A stretch of DNA of 64,000 nucleotides from CAWJMN01 sp963844055 (lineage in GTDB: Bacteria > Planctomycetota > Planctomycetia > Pirellulales > Pirellulaceae): the NCBI GenBank assembly GCA_963844055.1, contig CAWJMN010000002.1:2108001-2172000 (forward strand), read 5' to 3'. The position numbers and the translations under genes were made by a program. Below the pieces are notes generated by a model. The model had not been told where the DNA came from. It worked only from the letters and a program-made list of their open reading frames with translations, and made no database searches. Of this stretch, positions 29,643 to 38,476 are shown one piece after another. How positions within the stretch are numbered: position 1 is the stretch's first letter; the number at the start of each line of letters is the position of its first letter.

Positions 29643-30818
29643 ATGACGAAGTTCCTGCCGCTGCGTGCGAATCAAGAATGGCTGAAGAAGGCCGCCAAGG
29701 ATCGCTTGAAGGAATTGCAAGCAACCTCGCCCCAAGCGCGGCTAAGCGATGCACAGCAAGCACTCGCGCAAGAGTATGGGTTTGCCAATTGGCAAGGGAT
29801 GATGGTCCATGTCGAAGTGGTGCGCGAAAAGCTACAAGCGTTGATTCCGCCGCACCAACAGGATGAACCCGACGTTCCGGCCGACGATCCCGAATTGGCC
29901 ACCTTCTTGGCCGCGATTCGCCAGGGCGAAATCAAAACGGTGACCAGCCTGTTGGGCAGTCGACCGAAGCTGGCAACCAGCGTCAATGCGGAAGGGACCG
30001 CACCGTTGCACTTGGCGGCGCAGTTTAATGATCCTCAGTTGGGGCTGATGCTGCTTTGTTACGGCGCGGATCCATACGCCAAAGTGGGAGGCTCTGCGCA
30101 TACTGCATTGTCGTGGGGCGTAACTTGTCGATCCATAGAGTTTGTGCAAACGCTGATCCGGCTGGGGGTAAAGCCTGATCTGTTTGTGGCGGCCGGGCTG
30201 GGAGACATGGAGCTTTTGCACAGCTTCTTTTTGCCCGATGGTACGTTACGGCCGAACGTCGTCAGCACGGGGAGTAGCCGCTTTGATGAAGCAGGGAATC
30301 GGCTGGCTTGCCCGCCGGAGACCGATCGCGAAAAGGTTTCGGACGCGTTTTGCATGGCTTGCCGCAACGGCCAAGTGGAAGCAGTGCAGTTCTTGCTGAC
30401 GAAGCAGCCCGACTTCTCCTTTCGCGGCTTTATGGGAGCAGCAGCACTGCACTGGGCCTACTTCAGCGGCGTACGCGAGGTGATTGCCATGGTGGAAGAA
30501 GCAGGAGCCGATTCCCACCTGCGCGATCACGACCTGCAATGCTTGCCGCGACTGTTTGGAATTGCGGCGCCGGCCAGTTGGGGCTTTTTGTTTTTAGTGC
30601 AGCGCCAAATCGAGCGTGATCCCGAGCTTGTGAACTATGTAGATGGCCGTACAAGTGTTTTGCATGTGGCGGCCCAAGCGGGGCAGTTGGAAGTGGTTCG
30701 TTTTTTGCTTGAACATGGCGCCAGCCCTACCCTACGTGATCATGCGGGGCGATTGGCGAGCGAATTAGCCCGCGAAAACAGACAGGAAGCTGTCGCCACT
30801 TTCCTGGAAGCTCAATAA
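29643..30818 (+). CDS. Ankyrin-repeat protein
   Basis: 391 residues. The first ~60 (Leu-Arg-Ala-Asn-Gln-Glu-Trp-Leu-Lys-Lys-Ala-Ala-Lys ... Tyr-Gly-Phe-Ala-Asn-Trp) form the helical N-terminal module often seen before ankyrin repeats in bacterial proteins. Ankyrin-type units follow from ~80 on, with Thr-Ala-Pro-Leu-His-Leu-Ala-Ala-like cores at 115-125 and Ser-Val-Leu-His-Val-Ala-Ala near 340, and Leu-Leu-Glu-His-Gly-Ala-Ser at the end. Repeats in the centre are degenerate. No signal peptide, so cytoplasmic. A protein-binding role is likely; partner unknown. Confidence 0.87.
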   Translation: MTKFLPLRANQEWLKKAAKDRLKELQATSPQARLSDAQQALAQEYGFANWQGMMVHVEVVREKLQALIPPHQQDEPDVPADDPELATFLAAIRQGEIKTVTSLLGSRPKLATSVNAEGTAPLHLAAQFNDPQLGLMLLCYGADPYAKVGGSAHTALSWGVTCRSIEFVQTLIRLGVKPDLFVAAGLGDMELLHSFFLPDGTLRPNVVSTGSSRFDEAGNRLACPPETDREKVSDAFCMACRNGQVEAVQFLLTKQPDFSFRGFMGAAALHWAYFSGVREVIAMVEEAGADSHLRDHDLQCLPRLFGIAAPASWGFLFLVQRQIERDPELVNYVDGRTSVLHVAAQAGQLEVVRFLLEHGASPTLRDHAGRLASELARENRQEAVATFLEAQ

Positions 30819-30964
30819 GTAAGTAGCAAGTCTTGGCACTGTTACTTGCGTCACCCAGCAACGATGCGCGGGTTTATTGCCATAGACGGAGAGAATAATC
30901 GGGGGACCGTGAAGCAAAGGCGGTACAATGAGAGGTGATCACCAAGCCTATAAGGAGTCCGCTC

Positions 30965-31243
30965 ATGGACCAAACGCCACATCCCCATTTGCAAAACGAA
31001 TACTATTATCAGGAGCCCCACAAAGGTCTTCTACTTACGGAGCTGGCTTCCAATAGTCCCTTGGATGACTTCTATCGACAGATTCTCATGGCCGATGAAA
31101 AGCTGTGTCATTTCTACGTCGCGGAAGGGATGATCGCGCTCGATGGCGAGAAGAAGGCGCACATCACTGGCAAGGGACGGACGTACCTGAAAGAATGGCA
31201 CGAGCGGAAAAAAGTGCTCCAGCAAAATCAACAGCAGCAATAG
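30965..31243 (+). CDS. Small hypothetical protein
   Basis: 92 residues from ATG 30965, with AAGGAG eight bases upstream. The N-terminus is polar and aromatic (Asn-Glu-Tyr-Tyr-Tyr-Gln-Glu), the centre carries Phe-Tyr-Arg-Gln-Ile-Leu-Met-Ala-Asp-Glu-Lys, and the C-terminus is a charged helix ending in a Gln run. No family recognised. The amidotransferase gene begins 20 bases after the stop, so the two may be co-transcribed. Confidence 0.75.
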   Translation: MDQTPHPHLQNEYYYQEPHKGLLLTELASNSPLDDFYRQILMADEKLCHFYVAEGMIALDGEKKAHITGKGRTYLKEWHERKKVLQQNQQQQ

Positions 31244-31263
31244 CCGTTCCCAAAAGCGACTTC

Positions 31264-31996
31264 ATGAAACGTCCCCTCATTGGCATCACGGTTGACAACG
31301 TCAACAGCAGCCTTGCCAGCGGCAAATACAAAAGCAATGTGGCCTACAGTCGCTCGGTTGCAGAAGCGGGGGGCATTCCGCTACTGCTGCCCCAAGAGGT
31401 GGCGCTGGCCGAATACTATGTTGACCTATGTGATGGCCTCATGCTGACGGGTGGCGACGATATTCTGCCGGAACCGTTTGGTGTAGAGCGACATCCCGAA
31501 GCCCGTTGCATGGAGCCTCAGCGGCAAGCCTTTGAGCTCAGCCTTGCTCGATGCGATTGCCAAAAGAGAGCAGCGTCCTTTGCTCGGAATTTGCATGGGG
31601 ATGCAGCTCATGGCCATGCATGCGGGCGGGAAAATGGTTCAGCACCTACCTGACACAATTCCCAATGCAGTCATGGAACATCAAAACGACCATCGGCATC
31701 CGGTCATCTTTCGAGTGGCGAAGTCGATGATCCTTCCTGCTGAAGAGAAGGAGGCTGATCTTTCCGCGCAAGACTTTTCACGTGACACGATTTACTCCTC
31801 GCATCACCAAGCGGTTGTCGATGCCGGTCGTTTGCGTGTGATCGCTGCGGCGCCGGATGGTGTCATTGAAGCGATTGATGATCCTTCTCGTCCGTATTGT
31901 GTGGGTGTCCAGTGGCATCCGGAGCGTGGCGCAGGGAAATTTAATTTCGACCTGATCAAGCGATTTGTAGCGGTCTGTGCAGTGAATCGCAGTTAA
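31264..31996 (+). CDS. Class I glutamine amidotransferase (peptidase C26), with a +1 frame break
   Basis: About 243 residues when bridged. Frame 1 starts at ATG 31264 (Lys-Arg-Pro-Leu-Ile-Gly-Ile-Thr) and contains Asp-Gly-Leu-Met-Leu-Thr-Gly-Gly-Asp-Asp-Ile. It leaves the family after Phe-Glu-Leu (CTC 31537-31539). Skipping the A at 31540 continues as Ala-Leu-Leu-Asp-Ala-Ile-Ala-Lys-Arg, the nucleophile elbow Leu-Gly-Ile-Cys-Met-Gly-Met-Gln, then His-His-Gln-Ala-Val and the catalytic Val-Gln-Trp-His-Pro-Glu. The family includes gamma-glutamyl-GABA hydrolases. All catalytic residues lie in frame 2, so without recoding the protein is inactive. Sequence CTC-A-GCC matches the break in fusA and the ceramidase-like gene. 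Confidence 0.85.
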
Positions 31997-32149
31997 TTGT
32001 CGCTAAAGCGGACGGATTGTTCCCCTGCTTCGCAGCGCATTGCCGTACGATAGAGACTTCTCAAATCCTCTCCCTTTGAGCGAGACCAGCCCGCGAATTC
32101 TTCTTCGGGTGGCATACTTCGGGCCGTGCTACGGCGAAAGTGAACCCTC

Positions 32150-32965
32150 GTGTATATCAAAGTGGGCTACGAACTGCTTTACGATTGTCCTCAGCCAACG
32201 CCCATGTTGCTGATGCTCAATATCCATTACAGCCACGCCTACCAAATTGTGAAGCCCGACCACCTGGTCGCCAGTCCGGCCGTGATCATCACGCCGTATC
32301 GCGACAGTTTTGGCAACTGGTGCAGTCGGCTAGAAGCTCCCGCAGGCAGAACGCGCATCAGCACGTCGGCGGTAGTCCTTTCCAACGGTATTCCTGAACC
32401 GGTCGTGCGCGATGCTCGGCAACATCCGGTTTGGGAACTGCCGGCCGAGACACTTTGCTTTTTGCTGGCTAGTCGCTACTGCGAGACTGACTTGCTGACC
32501 GAGGTTGCCTGGAAGCAGTTTGGCAATACGCCGCTTGGCTGGGACCGTGTGCAAGCGGTTTGCGACTTTGTGCATGACCATATTCGATTTGACTACGCGC
32601 AGGCACGGCCGACACGTACCGCTGTAGAAGCCTACAAAGAACGGGTAGGCGTTTGCCGCGACTATGCTCATTTGGCGATCGCTTTTTGCCGCTGCTTGAA
32701 CATTCCCGCCCGCTATTGCACAGGCTACTTGGGAGATATTGGCTTGCCCCCTCCCTATAGCCCGATGGATTTCGCTGGCTGGTTTGAAGCCTTCCTCGGA
32801 GGGCAGTGGTACGTGTTTGATCCACGCAACAATTCGCCTCGCATTGGCCGCGTGCTGATTGCCCGTGGACGAGACGCCGTAGACGTCGCCATCAGCACAA
32901 CCTTTGGCCCCAATACCTTGGCTGGGTTTAATGTGGTCTGCGAAGAAGTTGCCAAGCCGGACTAA
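32150..32965 (+). CDS. Transglutaminase-like cysteine-peptidase-fold protein
   Basis: 271 residues, GTG start at 32150. An N-terminal beta-rich half (residues 1-120) precedes a transglutaminase core. The Cys nucleophile lies in Arg-Val-Gly-Val-Cys-Arg-Asp-Tyr-Ala-His, and the expected Asp is in Tyr-Val-Phe-Asp-Pro-Arg-Asn-Asn. Where most relatives have Asp-Phe-His-Ala-Trp, this protein reads Met-Asp-Phe-Ala-Gly-Trp, so the canonical His is missing; another residue may serve or the protein may be a binding variant. The tail Arg-Ile-Gly-Arg-Val-Leu-Ile-Ala-Arg-Gly-Arg-Asp-Ala is characteristic of this bacterial subfamily. No signal peptide. Confidence 0.86.
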   Translation: MYIKVGYELLYDCPQPTPMLLMLNIHYSHAYQIVKPDHLVASPAVIITPYRDSFGNWCSRLEAPAGRTRISTSAVVLSNGIPEPVVRDARQHPVWELPAETLCFLLASRYCETDLLTEVAWKQFGNTPLGWDRVQAVCDFVHDHIRFDYAQARPTRTAVEAYKERVGVCRDYAHLAIAFCRCLNIPARYCTGYLGDIGLPPPYSPMDFAGWFEAFLGGQWYVFDPRNNSPRIGRVLIARGRDAVDVAISTTFGPNTLAGFNVVCEEVAKPD

Positions 32966-33283
32966 TCGGAGCATGTACTTTACAGGTGAGGGCGAATGCG
33001 ACGTGAGCTATACCCGCTACGTCGCCCTCCCCTTCTTTTCTTCTGCCCTCTGTGTGCTGCGGCCAATCTGCCCTTCTCAGCCATGGGTCAAGTTGCGCCC
33101 GCACAGATTCCGGCTAACACTTCTAAGTGTTCTCAGTTCTCGGTAAATCGTACAACACGCCGCTTTGTTGCTTAGCTAGGCCAGGGGAAGTATAGTAGTC
33201 AAGCTCGTGTGGTTTGCCGCGTGATATTTGGCAATGGGCAACAGCTCCTTCCCTCCTTTGAAGTTTTGTCTGCTGAGAATCTT

Positions 33284-33649
33284 ATGCCCCCTGCTGCGGC
33301 CAGCGCTACCCCTGCGATCTCGATGGTTCTCTTCCTGATTGCGGCCTTTCTCGGTGCGCTGGGGCAGTTCCTCTACAAGTCGGGGGCTGATCAAACCACC
33401 TCCGACTGGATGAGCTATCTACTCAACTGGCGATTGATGGTGGGAGTCGCTTGCTATGTGGCGGTGATGGTGCTGTTTGTTGCAGCATTTAAACAAGGGG
33501 GCTCGCTGTCCGTGCTGTATCCACTGTATGCCTCGACCTTCATCTGGGCAGCGATTATTGCGATGTGTGCGTACGGCATTCCGATCAAACCCATCAACAT
33601 CGCGGGGATGATCCTTTTGATCGCCGGAATGTATCTAACCGGAAAGTGA
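33284..33649 (+). CDS. Small four-helix EamA/SMR-type transporter
   Basis: 121 residues from ATG 33284; the frame opens earlier without a better start. Four hydrophobic helices (Leu-Phe-Leu-Ile-Ala-Ala-Phe-Leu-Gly-Ala; Val-Ala-Cys-Tyr-Val-Ala-Val-Met-Val-Leu; Tyr-Pro-Leu-Tyr-Ala-Ser-Thr-Phe-Ile-Trp; Ile-Ala-Gly-Met-Ile-Leu-Leu-Ile-Ala-Gly). The Leu-Ser-Val-Leu-Tyr-Pro-Leu-Tyr segment is typical of the drug/metabolite superfamily. It starts a run of three genes with spacings of 2 and 1 bases ending in CdsA, so it may flip a lipid-linked intermediate rather than export drugs. Confidence 0.83.
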   Translation: MPPAAASATPAISMVLFLIAAFLGALGQFLYKSGADQTTSDWMSYLLNWRLMVGVACYVAVMVLFVAAFKQGGSLSVLYPLYASTFIWAAIIAMCAYGIPIKPINIAGMILLIAGMYLTGK

Positions 33650-33651
33650 AC

Positions 33652-34320
33652 ATGTCCCAGGAACCGTATGTCCCCGAACGGCGGCCGATTGCCAGCCGTA
33701 ATCACGCACTTTCCATTCGCGCAGCAAGCCTGCTGGCCGGCATGGGAGTCACCCCAAACACGATTTCTACTATGGGGATGGTCGCTGGCATGCTGGCCGG
33801 GATCGCGTTTGCATGCACGGCTTCTACGAATTGGGGCTGGCTACTGTTTTTGGTCGCGGCGGCCATGATGCAACTGCGTTTGATCGCCAACATGCTCGAT
33901 GGGATGGTGGCGCTTCAAACCAAGAAGGCCTCGCCCGTGGGAGAACTATTCAATGAAGTCCCCGATCGTGTCAGCGATACTGCCATCTTTATTGGAGCTG
34001 GCTATGCAGCCGGAGCCATGCCCGAGCTCGGTTATCTGGCGGCCGTGGGTGCACTACTGACGGCGTATGTTCGCGCAGAAGGAAAAGTCGCCGGGGCTCA
34101 GCAAGAATTCTGTGGTCCCATGGCCAAGCAGCAACGAATGGCCGTCCTGACGTTTGCCTGTTTGTATGCGGCCCTGGTTCCATCCGCTTGGCAGCCGCAG
34201 ATTGCAAGTTTGCCAGGCCGCGGAATCATTGCCGCAGCCTTGGCGCTGATTGCGGTAGGTAGTTTCGTGACGGCCGTACGGCGGTTGTGGCGCATCGCAA
34301 GCGCCCTGAAGAGGAAATAA
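33652..34320 (+). CDS. CDP-alcohol phosphatidyltransferase family membrane enzyme
   Basis: 222 residues from ATG 33652, two bases after the previous stop. Six hydrophobic helices. The CDP-alcohol motif region reads Asn-Met-Leu-Asp-Gly-Met-Val-Ala-Leu ... Gly-Glu-Leu-Phe-Asn-Glu-Val-Pro-Asp-Arg-Val-Ser-Asp. The standard motif is Asp-x2-Asp-Gly-x2-Ala-Arg ... Gly-x3-Asp-x3-Asp, so the first Asp and the third Asp are Asn here, and the Arg is Leu. This pattern defines a divergent subgroup. It transfers or hydrolyses a CDP-lipid head group in the membrane; the acceptor is unknown. CdsA, encoded next, would supply CDP-diacylglycerol. Confidence 0.87.
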   Translation: MSQEPYVPERRPIASRNHALSIRAASLLAGMGVTPNTISTMGMVAGMLAGIAFACTASTNWGWLLFLVAAAMMQLRLIANMLDGMVALQTKKASPVGELFNEVPDRVSDTAIFIGAGYAAGAMPELGYLAAVGALLTAYVRAEGKVAGAQQEFCGPMAKQQRMAVLTFACLYAALVPSAWQPQIASLPGRGIIAAALALIAVGSFVTAVRRLWRIASALKRK

Positions 34321-34321
34321 T

Positions 34322-35329
34322 ATGAGTCCTTGGCTGCGTCAGCGATTTTTCAGCCTCGAAACCGCATTAAGTGAGCCGATTACTTGCTGGTCGATCATTG
34401 TGATTGTTGCGCTTTTCCTGGTGACGTGGGGAGCCATCTTTGCGCTGCGGTTTGCCGGACGACTTAGCGACAAGATGTATACCGAACTGATCGTCCGTTG
34501 TCGTTCTTGGGTGGTGATTGCGGGAATGCTGCTGGGGCCGATCTTGATGGGGCCCGGCTGGGTCGTTGTTGGCGTCTGCCTGCTGAGCTTTTTCTGCTAC
34601 CGTGAGTTTGCGAATGCAACCGGCCTGATACAGGAGCGGACGATCAACACGACCGCCCTATTTGGCATTTTGGTGCTGACGTTTGCGGTGTTTGATAACT
34701 ACCCCCGTTTGTTCTTTGCCTGTGCCGCATTGACGGCCGGCTTGATGGCAATCTGTACCATTCCCCAAGACCGTCCCAAAGGCTTCATCCAGCGGACGTC
34801 ACTGGGAGTGCTTGGTTTTTTGCTATTTGGATACAGCTTTAGTTATCTGGGTTACATCGCCAACAGCCCGCACTATCGCTCGATTTTGATCATGCTGATC
34901 TTGTGCGTAGCGGTGAATGATGTGTTTGCATTTTGCGTCGGTAAGCTTGTTGGCGGGCCAAAGATTTTGCCAAACACGAGCCCCGGCAAGACTTGGTCGG
35001 GCTGCATTGGAGCGCTGGTCCTGACCACCCTCTTTACGATGACCCTGGCCCACTTTGTATTTCAGGGAACTGCGATGGATCGGGTCAATAGTTTGTTTGT
35101 GCTGGGCGTCGGCATTAGCATCCTCGGGCAATTTGGTGATCTACTGCTGTCTTCCATCAAACGTGATATCGGCATTAAAGACTTAGGCACAATCATTCCG
35201 GCCCACGGCGGATTACTTGATCGCTTTGATAGCTTGGTCCTCGTTCCCCCTGCAGCGTTCCACTTTCTCTCACTACATCTTGGAGCCATCGGCGCCGACC
35301 AGCCCGAACGGTTTTTGACGGGGTCGTAA
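34322..35329 (+). CDS. cdsA: Phosphatidate cytidylyltransferase
   Basis: 335 residues, starting one base after the upstream stop. About eight membrane helices. The family signature near the C-terminus is complete: Ser-Ser-Ile-Lys-Arg-Asp-Ile-Gly-Ile-Lys-Asp-Leu-Gly ... Pro-Ala-His-Gly-Gly-Leu-Leu-Asp-Arg. An upstream Pro-Asn-Thr-Ser-Pro-Gly-Lys-Thr-Trp is also typical. It makes CDP-diacylglycerol from phosphatidate and CTP. Last gene of the three-gene lipid unit beginning at 33284. Confidence 0.93.
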   Translation: MSPWLRQRFFSLETALSEPITCWSIIVIVALFLVTWGAIFALRFAGRLSDKMYTELIVRCRSWVVIAGMLLGPILMGPGWVVVGVCLLSFFCYREFANATGLIQERTINTTALFGILVLTFAVFDNYPRLFFACAALTAGLMAICTIPQDRPKGFIQRTSLGVLGFLLFGYSFSYLGYIANSPHYRSILIMLILCVAVNDVFAFCVGKLVGGPKILPNTSPGKTWSGCIGALVLTTLFTMTLAHFVFQGTAMDRVNSLFVLGVGISILGQFGDLLLSSIKRDIGIKDLGTIIPAHGGLLDRFDSLVLVPPAAFHFLSLHLGAIGADQPERFLTGS

Positions 35330-35601
35330 ACGAATGCCGCAGACGGTAACAACATCGAGCGGCGCTGGTTGAATCCATTTCTCCTGACTTTGTGCCCTCT
35401 GCGCCTGTGTGCCCAACCTGACTTTTCTGCTGTCGCCCTTTAGGCCGGCCACGGCCGGTTACCCTAAGAAAAAAGTGGACTGGGCAAAACGAAGGCATTA
35501 TATTTCAGCCGACCGCTCGGTCACGATTGGCTAGTTTGACATGCCTTGTAAGCCAACGTTTTCATTGCATCATTCACTTTTGCATTTATCAGGGTAAAGC
35601 C

Positions 35602-35870
35602 ATGGCATACCAATGTCCTCGTTGTGGCGATAAGGTGGAACGAACGGCCGGGACTGCCGGCGCAGCAGCATTTGGTTTGGTGGGGCGCTAATCGCTTCTG
35701 CCTTCGGGCCGCTGAAGTGTAAGCAGTGTGGAATCGTCTCCAAAAGCGAGTTTCCTCCTCATGTACAGTCCCAAATGACGCGGGGCTCGATAGGGCTTAT
35801 CTTGACGGCCGTGCTGGTTCTGGTGGTAGCGCTTGCCGCGCTCGCCTATTTCAACGGTGCCGGTCGATAG
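35602..35870 (+). CDS. Zinc-ribbon membrane protein, broken by a one-base deletion
   Basis: The reconstructed product is ~90 residues: a zinc ribbon with Cys-Pro-Arg-Cys at residues 5-8 and Cys-Lys-Gln-Cys about 35 residues later, a Ser-Glu-Phe-Pro-Pro segment, and a C-terminal membrane helix (Ile-Leu-Thr-Ala-Val-Leu-Val-Leu-Val-Val). From ATG 35602 the frame runs to TAA 35689. The second half (Ala-Leu-Ile-Ala-Ser-Ala-Phe-Gly) is in the -1 frame from 35685 to TAG 35868. One G added to the G run at 35682-35685 restores a single frame, so a homopolymer error or a recent mutation is likely. Confidence 0.72.
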
Positions 35871-35935
35871 GATCGATAGAACAAGCTTAAAGTCGCTCAC
35901 ATGCGACTCCTTTAGCTTAGGGCGGAGCTAGTCGC

Positions 35936-36508
35936 GTGAACTGGTCCACCTACATCATCAACCAGTTCGGATCTGGCTATTGCTCACATAATCAAAGTAT
36001 TAAGCAAATGGACCTACACGACGTAATACGAATAAATCAGCTTGTTCGAGGCAAGATTGATTTTGTTGGATTTGAACAGTGGTTCAACGAATCCTCCGAT
36101 GAAAATCGCCGTCAGCTATTTCATCTTCTGAATGAATTTGCTCATCAGGCTGGTGTCAATAATGCTGTGTTTACCGAGGCGATTCAAGCTGCAGGCATCT
36201 CGGAGGATGATCCTACCGTGCTTCGAATAGGTTCCCTCCGAGTAGAACCTCATTTGGCAGCAATTGAGATCGCTATGTGGATTGAAACGCTGCCAAGCGA
36301 TTCCCTGCATCAGCACTTGCGGTTTCTAGTTTCACTTTTCGGTACGGCCGAGGGCCGCGTATTTCAGCGTGAGCGACCTGAATATTGCAATCACTGGTGG
36401 CACAGGGATTTGTTAGATGAACGGGTCGTAAAGGACTTACTCCAAAACCCATACTTCTACGTTACGTCTATGAAAGACGACGCCCCGATTAAAGGCGAGA
36501 TTAATTAG
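35936..36508 (+). CDS. Hypothetical protein with a Cys/His-rich C-terminal motif
   Basis: 190 residues with a GTG start at 35936 (CGGAG nine bases upstream); ATG 36008 is the alternative. The middle is helical, with Trp-Phe-Asn-Glu-Ser and Arg-Arg-Gln-Leu-Phe-His-Leu-Leu. The end holds Tyr-Cys-Asn-His-Trp-Trp-His-Arg-Asp-Leu-Leu-Asp, which resembles the DUF5958 pattern as I recall it, but I am not sure. Lower GC than its neighbours. It lies among two frame-broken small genes. Confidence 0.65.
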   Translation: MNWSTYIINQFGSGYCSHNQSIKQMDLHDVIRINQLVRGKIDFVGFEQWFNESSDENRRQLFHLLNEFAHQAGVNNAVFTEAIQAAGISEDDPTVLRIGSLRVEPHLAAIEIAMWIETLPSDSLHQHLRFLVSLFGTAEGRVFQRERPEYCNHWWHRDLLDERVVKDLLQNPYFYVTSMKDDAPIKGEIN

Positions 36509-36532
36509 GTTTGAATTGGTTTTGGTCTCGAT

Positions 36533-37190
36533 TTGTCAGGTGGCTTTGTTTTTGGCGATAGCCCGATTGAGACCGTTGCTAGATTATCAAGAGAGTTCGT
36601 GCTTTTAGGTCATGCGAGGATGCCGGCCAAGTTTCAATCCGGGCAATCCGCAGTTACGATTAAGTGGAATAAGGGGGCCTGTTCGGCAGCCATCCTTCTC
36701 CGTACTTCTATCAGCCGGTACATGATGATGTTTCAGTAGTTGATAAAGTGTTGCGCCGTAGGCTAGGTAATCCCATGCAAATTGAAAACCTGCCACGTCC
36801 GACGAAATTCGTCTTCTGGTGTACAGGTCCATTCTTTATCGGGACGATTGTCCTGATGCCGTTTTTAGCAAATCCACCTCAGGCATCGGGCTGGATCGTT
36901 GTGTGGGCGCTGAGGTCTTTTTGACACTCGCGCTATTCGGGCTGTACAACCCTGAGCAATTTTCCTGGTGTTGGCGCTGTGTCGGAGCACTAGCGTTTGT
37001 GTTTAGTTCCGTATGTTTGGTATCGGCGATCACGGCCGGAAAATGGGCGGATGACGGCAGCCCAATGCCAGATACCGTGGGTACTGCAACCAAGGGATTT
37101 TTGGCTTTTGGTCTTCCTGGTTTGGTCTACGCGGTATTGGGGAGGTTCACCTGGAATCCTCCACCTAAGGCCGTGAAGATAAAGCCGTGA
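36533..37190 (+). pseudogene. Frame-broken membrane protein gene (two one-base deletions)
   Basis: Three consecutive frames join into one plausible ~220-residue protein. Segment 1 (from ~36533, TTG or an earlier lost start) reads Gly-Gly-Phe-Val-Phe-Gly-Asp-Ser-Pro. After the G run at 36673-36677 a -1 shift continues Leu-Phe-Gly-Ser-His-Pro-Ser-Pro-Tyr-Phe-Tyr-Gln-Pro-Val through Met-Gln-Ile-Glu-Asn (ATG 36775) and a membrane helix. After the G run at 36905-36907 a second -1 shift continues Glu-Val-Phe-Leu-Thr-Leu-Ala-Leu-Phe to the stop at 37190. Three membrane helices in total. Each break is repaired by one extra G. ATG 36775 could also begin a shorter independent gene. Confidence 0.6.
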
Positions 37191-37458
37191 AGGTAGCGGC
37201 AATCAGTTCGGCTCGGGCCCAATCAGCGGGTGGTCCGGTTTGTACCTGGGCTACTCAATACTGCTCCCCTTCCCCATTCCGGGCCGCAGGCTTGGTTCGT
37301 AAGAAAATGAAGGTCTCCCTACCCTTTCTCTGCCACCTCAAGCAAAATGAGTATCTCATCGACTGAAGGTGGATTAAAAAAGTAAGGGGCCAAACTTTTT
37401 GACCAATACCGCGGCCCCTTGGGCGAAGACCTCACCAGCCCCCTACAGGAGGTCTTTT

Positions 37459-38304
37459 ATGCATGGCATGGTTACTCGGATCGTTACCCTGGTGCTGGTC
37501 TGGCTTTGCGGCAGTAGCGCGCTTCGGGCCGAATTAGGCTATGGCGTGGCCCGCGGCCTCGCTCCCAAGCCCAGCTACGCGCCCTATCCCGCTTGGGAAA
37601 AAGGATACGTGACCGACCTGGCCCACGTGCTGAAACCGGCGGAGGAAGAGCGGCTAGAAAACGAGCTCTGGGAGGCCGAAGAGGGAACCGAATTGGAGAT
37701 CGCCATTCTGACGATCCGTTCCATTCGCGATTATCCCGAAACCTTGGCCAAGACCAATGATGAGTTCGCTGCCCATGCTGTTGCCGCGTACAACGTCGGA
37801 AACCCTGCTTACAACAATGGGATTCTGCTTGTCATCTTTCAGGAAGATCGCGAGGCGTGCATTGCTTTGGGAAAGACGTACGATCATCGCCGCGATGTTG
37901 ATACGGCCCGGATCCTCAAAAAGAAAGTCCTTCCCCCTTTGAAACAGGGAAAGTTTTCCAAAGCGATCTTCGCAGGTGTGAAGGGCATCGAAGACGAGTT
38001 TCTAGGCCCTTGGTTCAAAAAGGCCAAGCCTTGGAACTGGACTGTGATCCTTGCCGTGTTGGGCGTGGTCGCCACGGTCTTCGTCGTGATGGTCATCTAT
38101 AGCCTGTGTACCGAAGGGACAAAAGGTTGGGGCTGGGAAATGGTCGAGCTTTCCGGCTGGGCGGCGCTTGCGGTCTTCAATTCCATCGCATTGGTTTTTC
38201 TCGGCTTAACGACCAACAATATGAACGAGCATCGAGACTACTTTGGCAGCTCCGACAGCAAGAGCTCGACCTATCGTGGCATTTGGGGCGGGCGAGATAA
38301 GTGA
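37459..38304 (+). CDS. TPM-domain (TPM_phosphatase) membrane protein
   Basis: 281 residues from ATG 37459, with AGGAGG seven bases upstream. Signal peptide to about residue 26. The TPM domain spans ~45-185: Val-Thr-Asp-Leu-Ala-His-Val-Leu at its start, Leu-Glu-Ile-Ala-Ile-Leu-Thr-Ile in the middle, Asn-Asn-Gly-Ile-Leu-Leu-Val-Ile-Phe, then Phe-Ser-Lys-Ala-Ile-Phe-Ala-Gly. Two membrane helices follow (Trp-Thr-Val-Ile-Leu-Ala-Val-Leu and Ala-Ala-Leu-Ala-Val-Phe-Asn). The C-terminus lacks the Gly/Ser-rich tail common in the family. TPM proteins have been linked to phosphatase activity and to photosystem repair in plants; the bacterial role is unclear. Confidence 0.85.
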   Translation: MHGMVTRIVTLVLVWLCGSSALRAELGYGVARGLAPKPSYAPYPAWEKGYVTDLAHVLKPAEEERLENELWEAEEGTELEIAILTIRSIRDYPETLAKTNDEFAAHAVAAYNVGNPAYNNGILLVIFQEDREACIALGKTYDHRRDVDTARILKKKVLPPLKQGKFSKAIFAGVKGIEDEFLGPWFKKAKPWNWTVILAVLGVVATVFVVMVIYSLCTEGTKGWGWEMVELSGWAALAVFNSIALVFLGLTTNNMNEHRDYFGSSDSKSSTYRGIWGGRDK

Positions 38305-38476
38305 TTTCCTGCCGCAGGCTACCGAGGAACGATCGCTCTCAATTCTGTGGAAGGCAATTCGCGGCGCCCAGGCAGGCGGCAAAGCGACTATAGTGGCATC
38401 TGTCGCTAGGCCTTCATGGGACAGGACCATTGGGGTGCTGGTGATTGATCCCTTCATCCCCGCTGGAACAACGGCC

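Noticed and set aside
38243..38476. Extension of the 98-residue gene upstream into the TPM gene
   Set aside because: The first part is a +1 shadow of the TPM coding sequence; the composition becomes protein-like only after ~38420.
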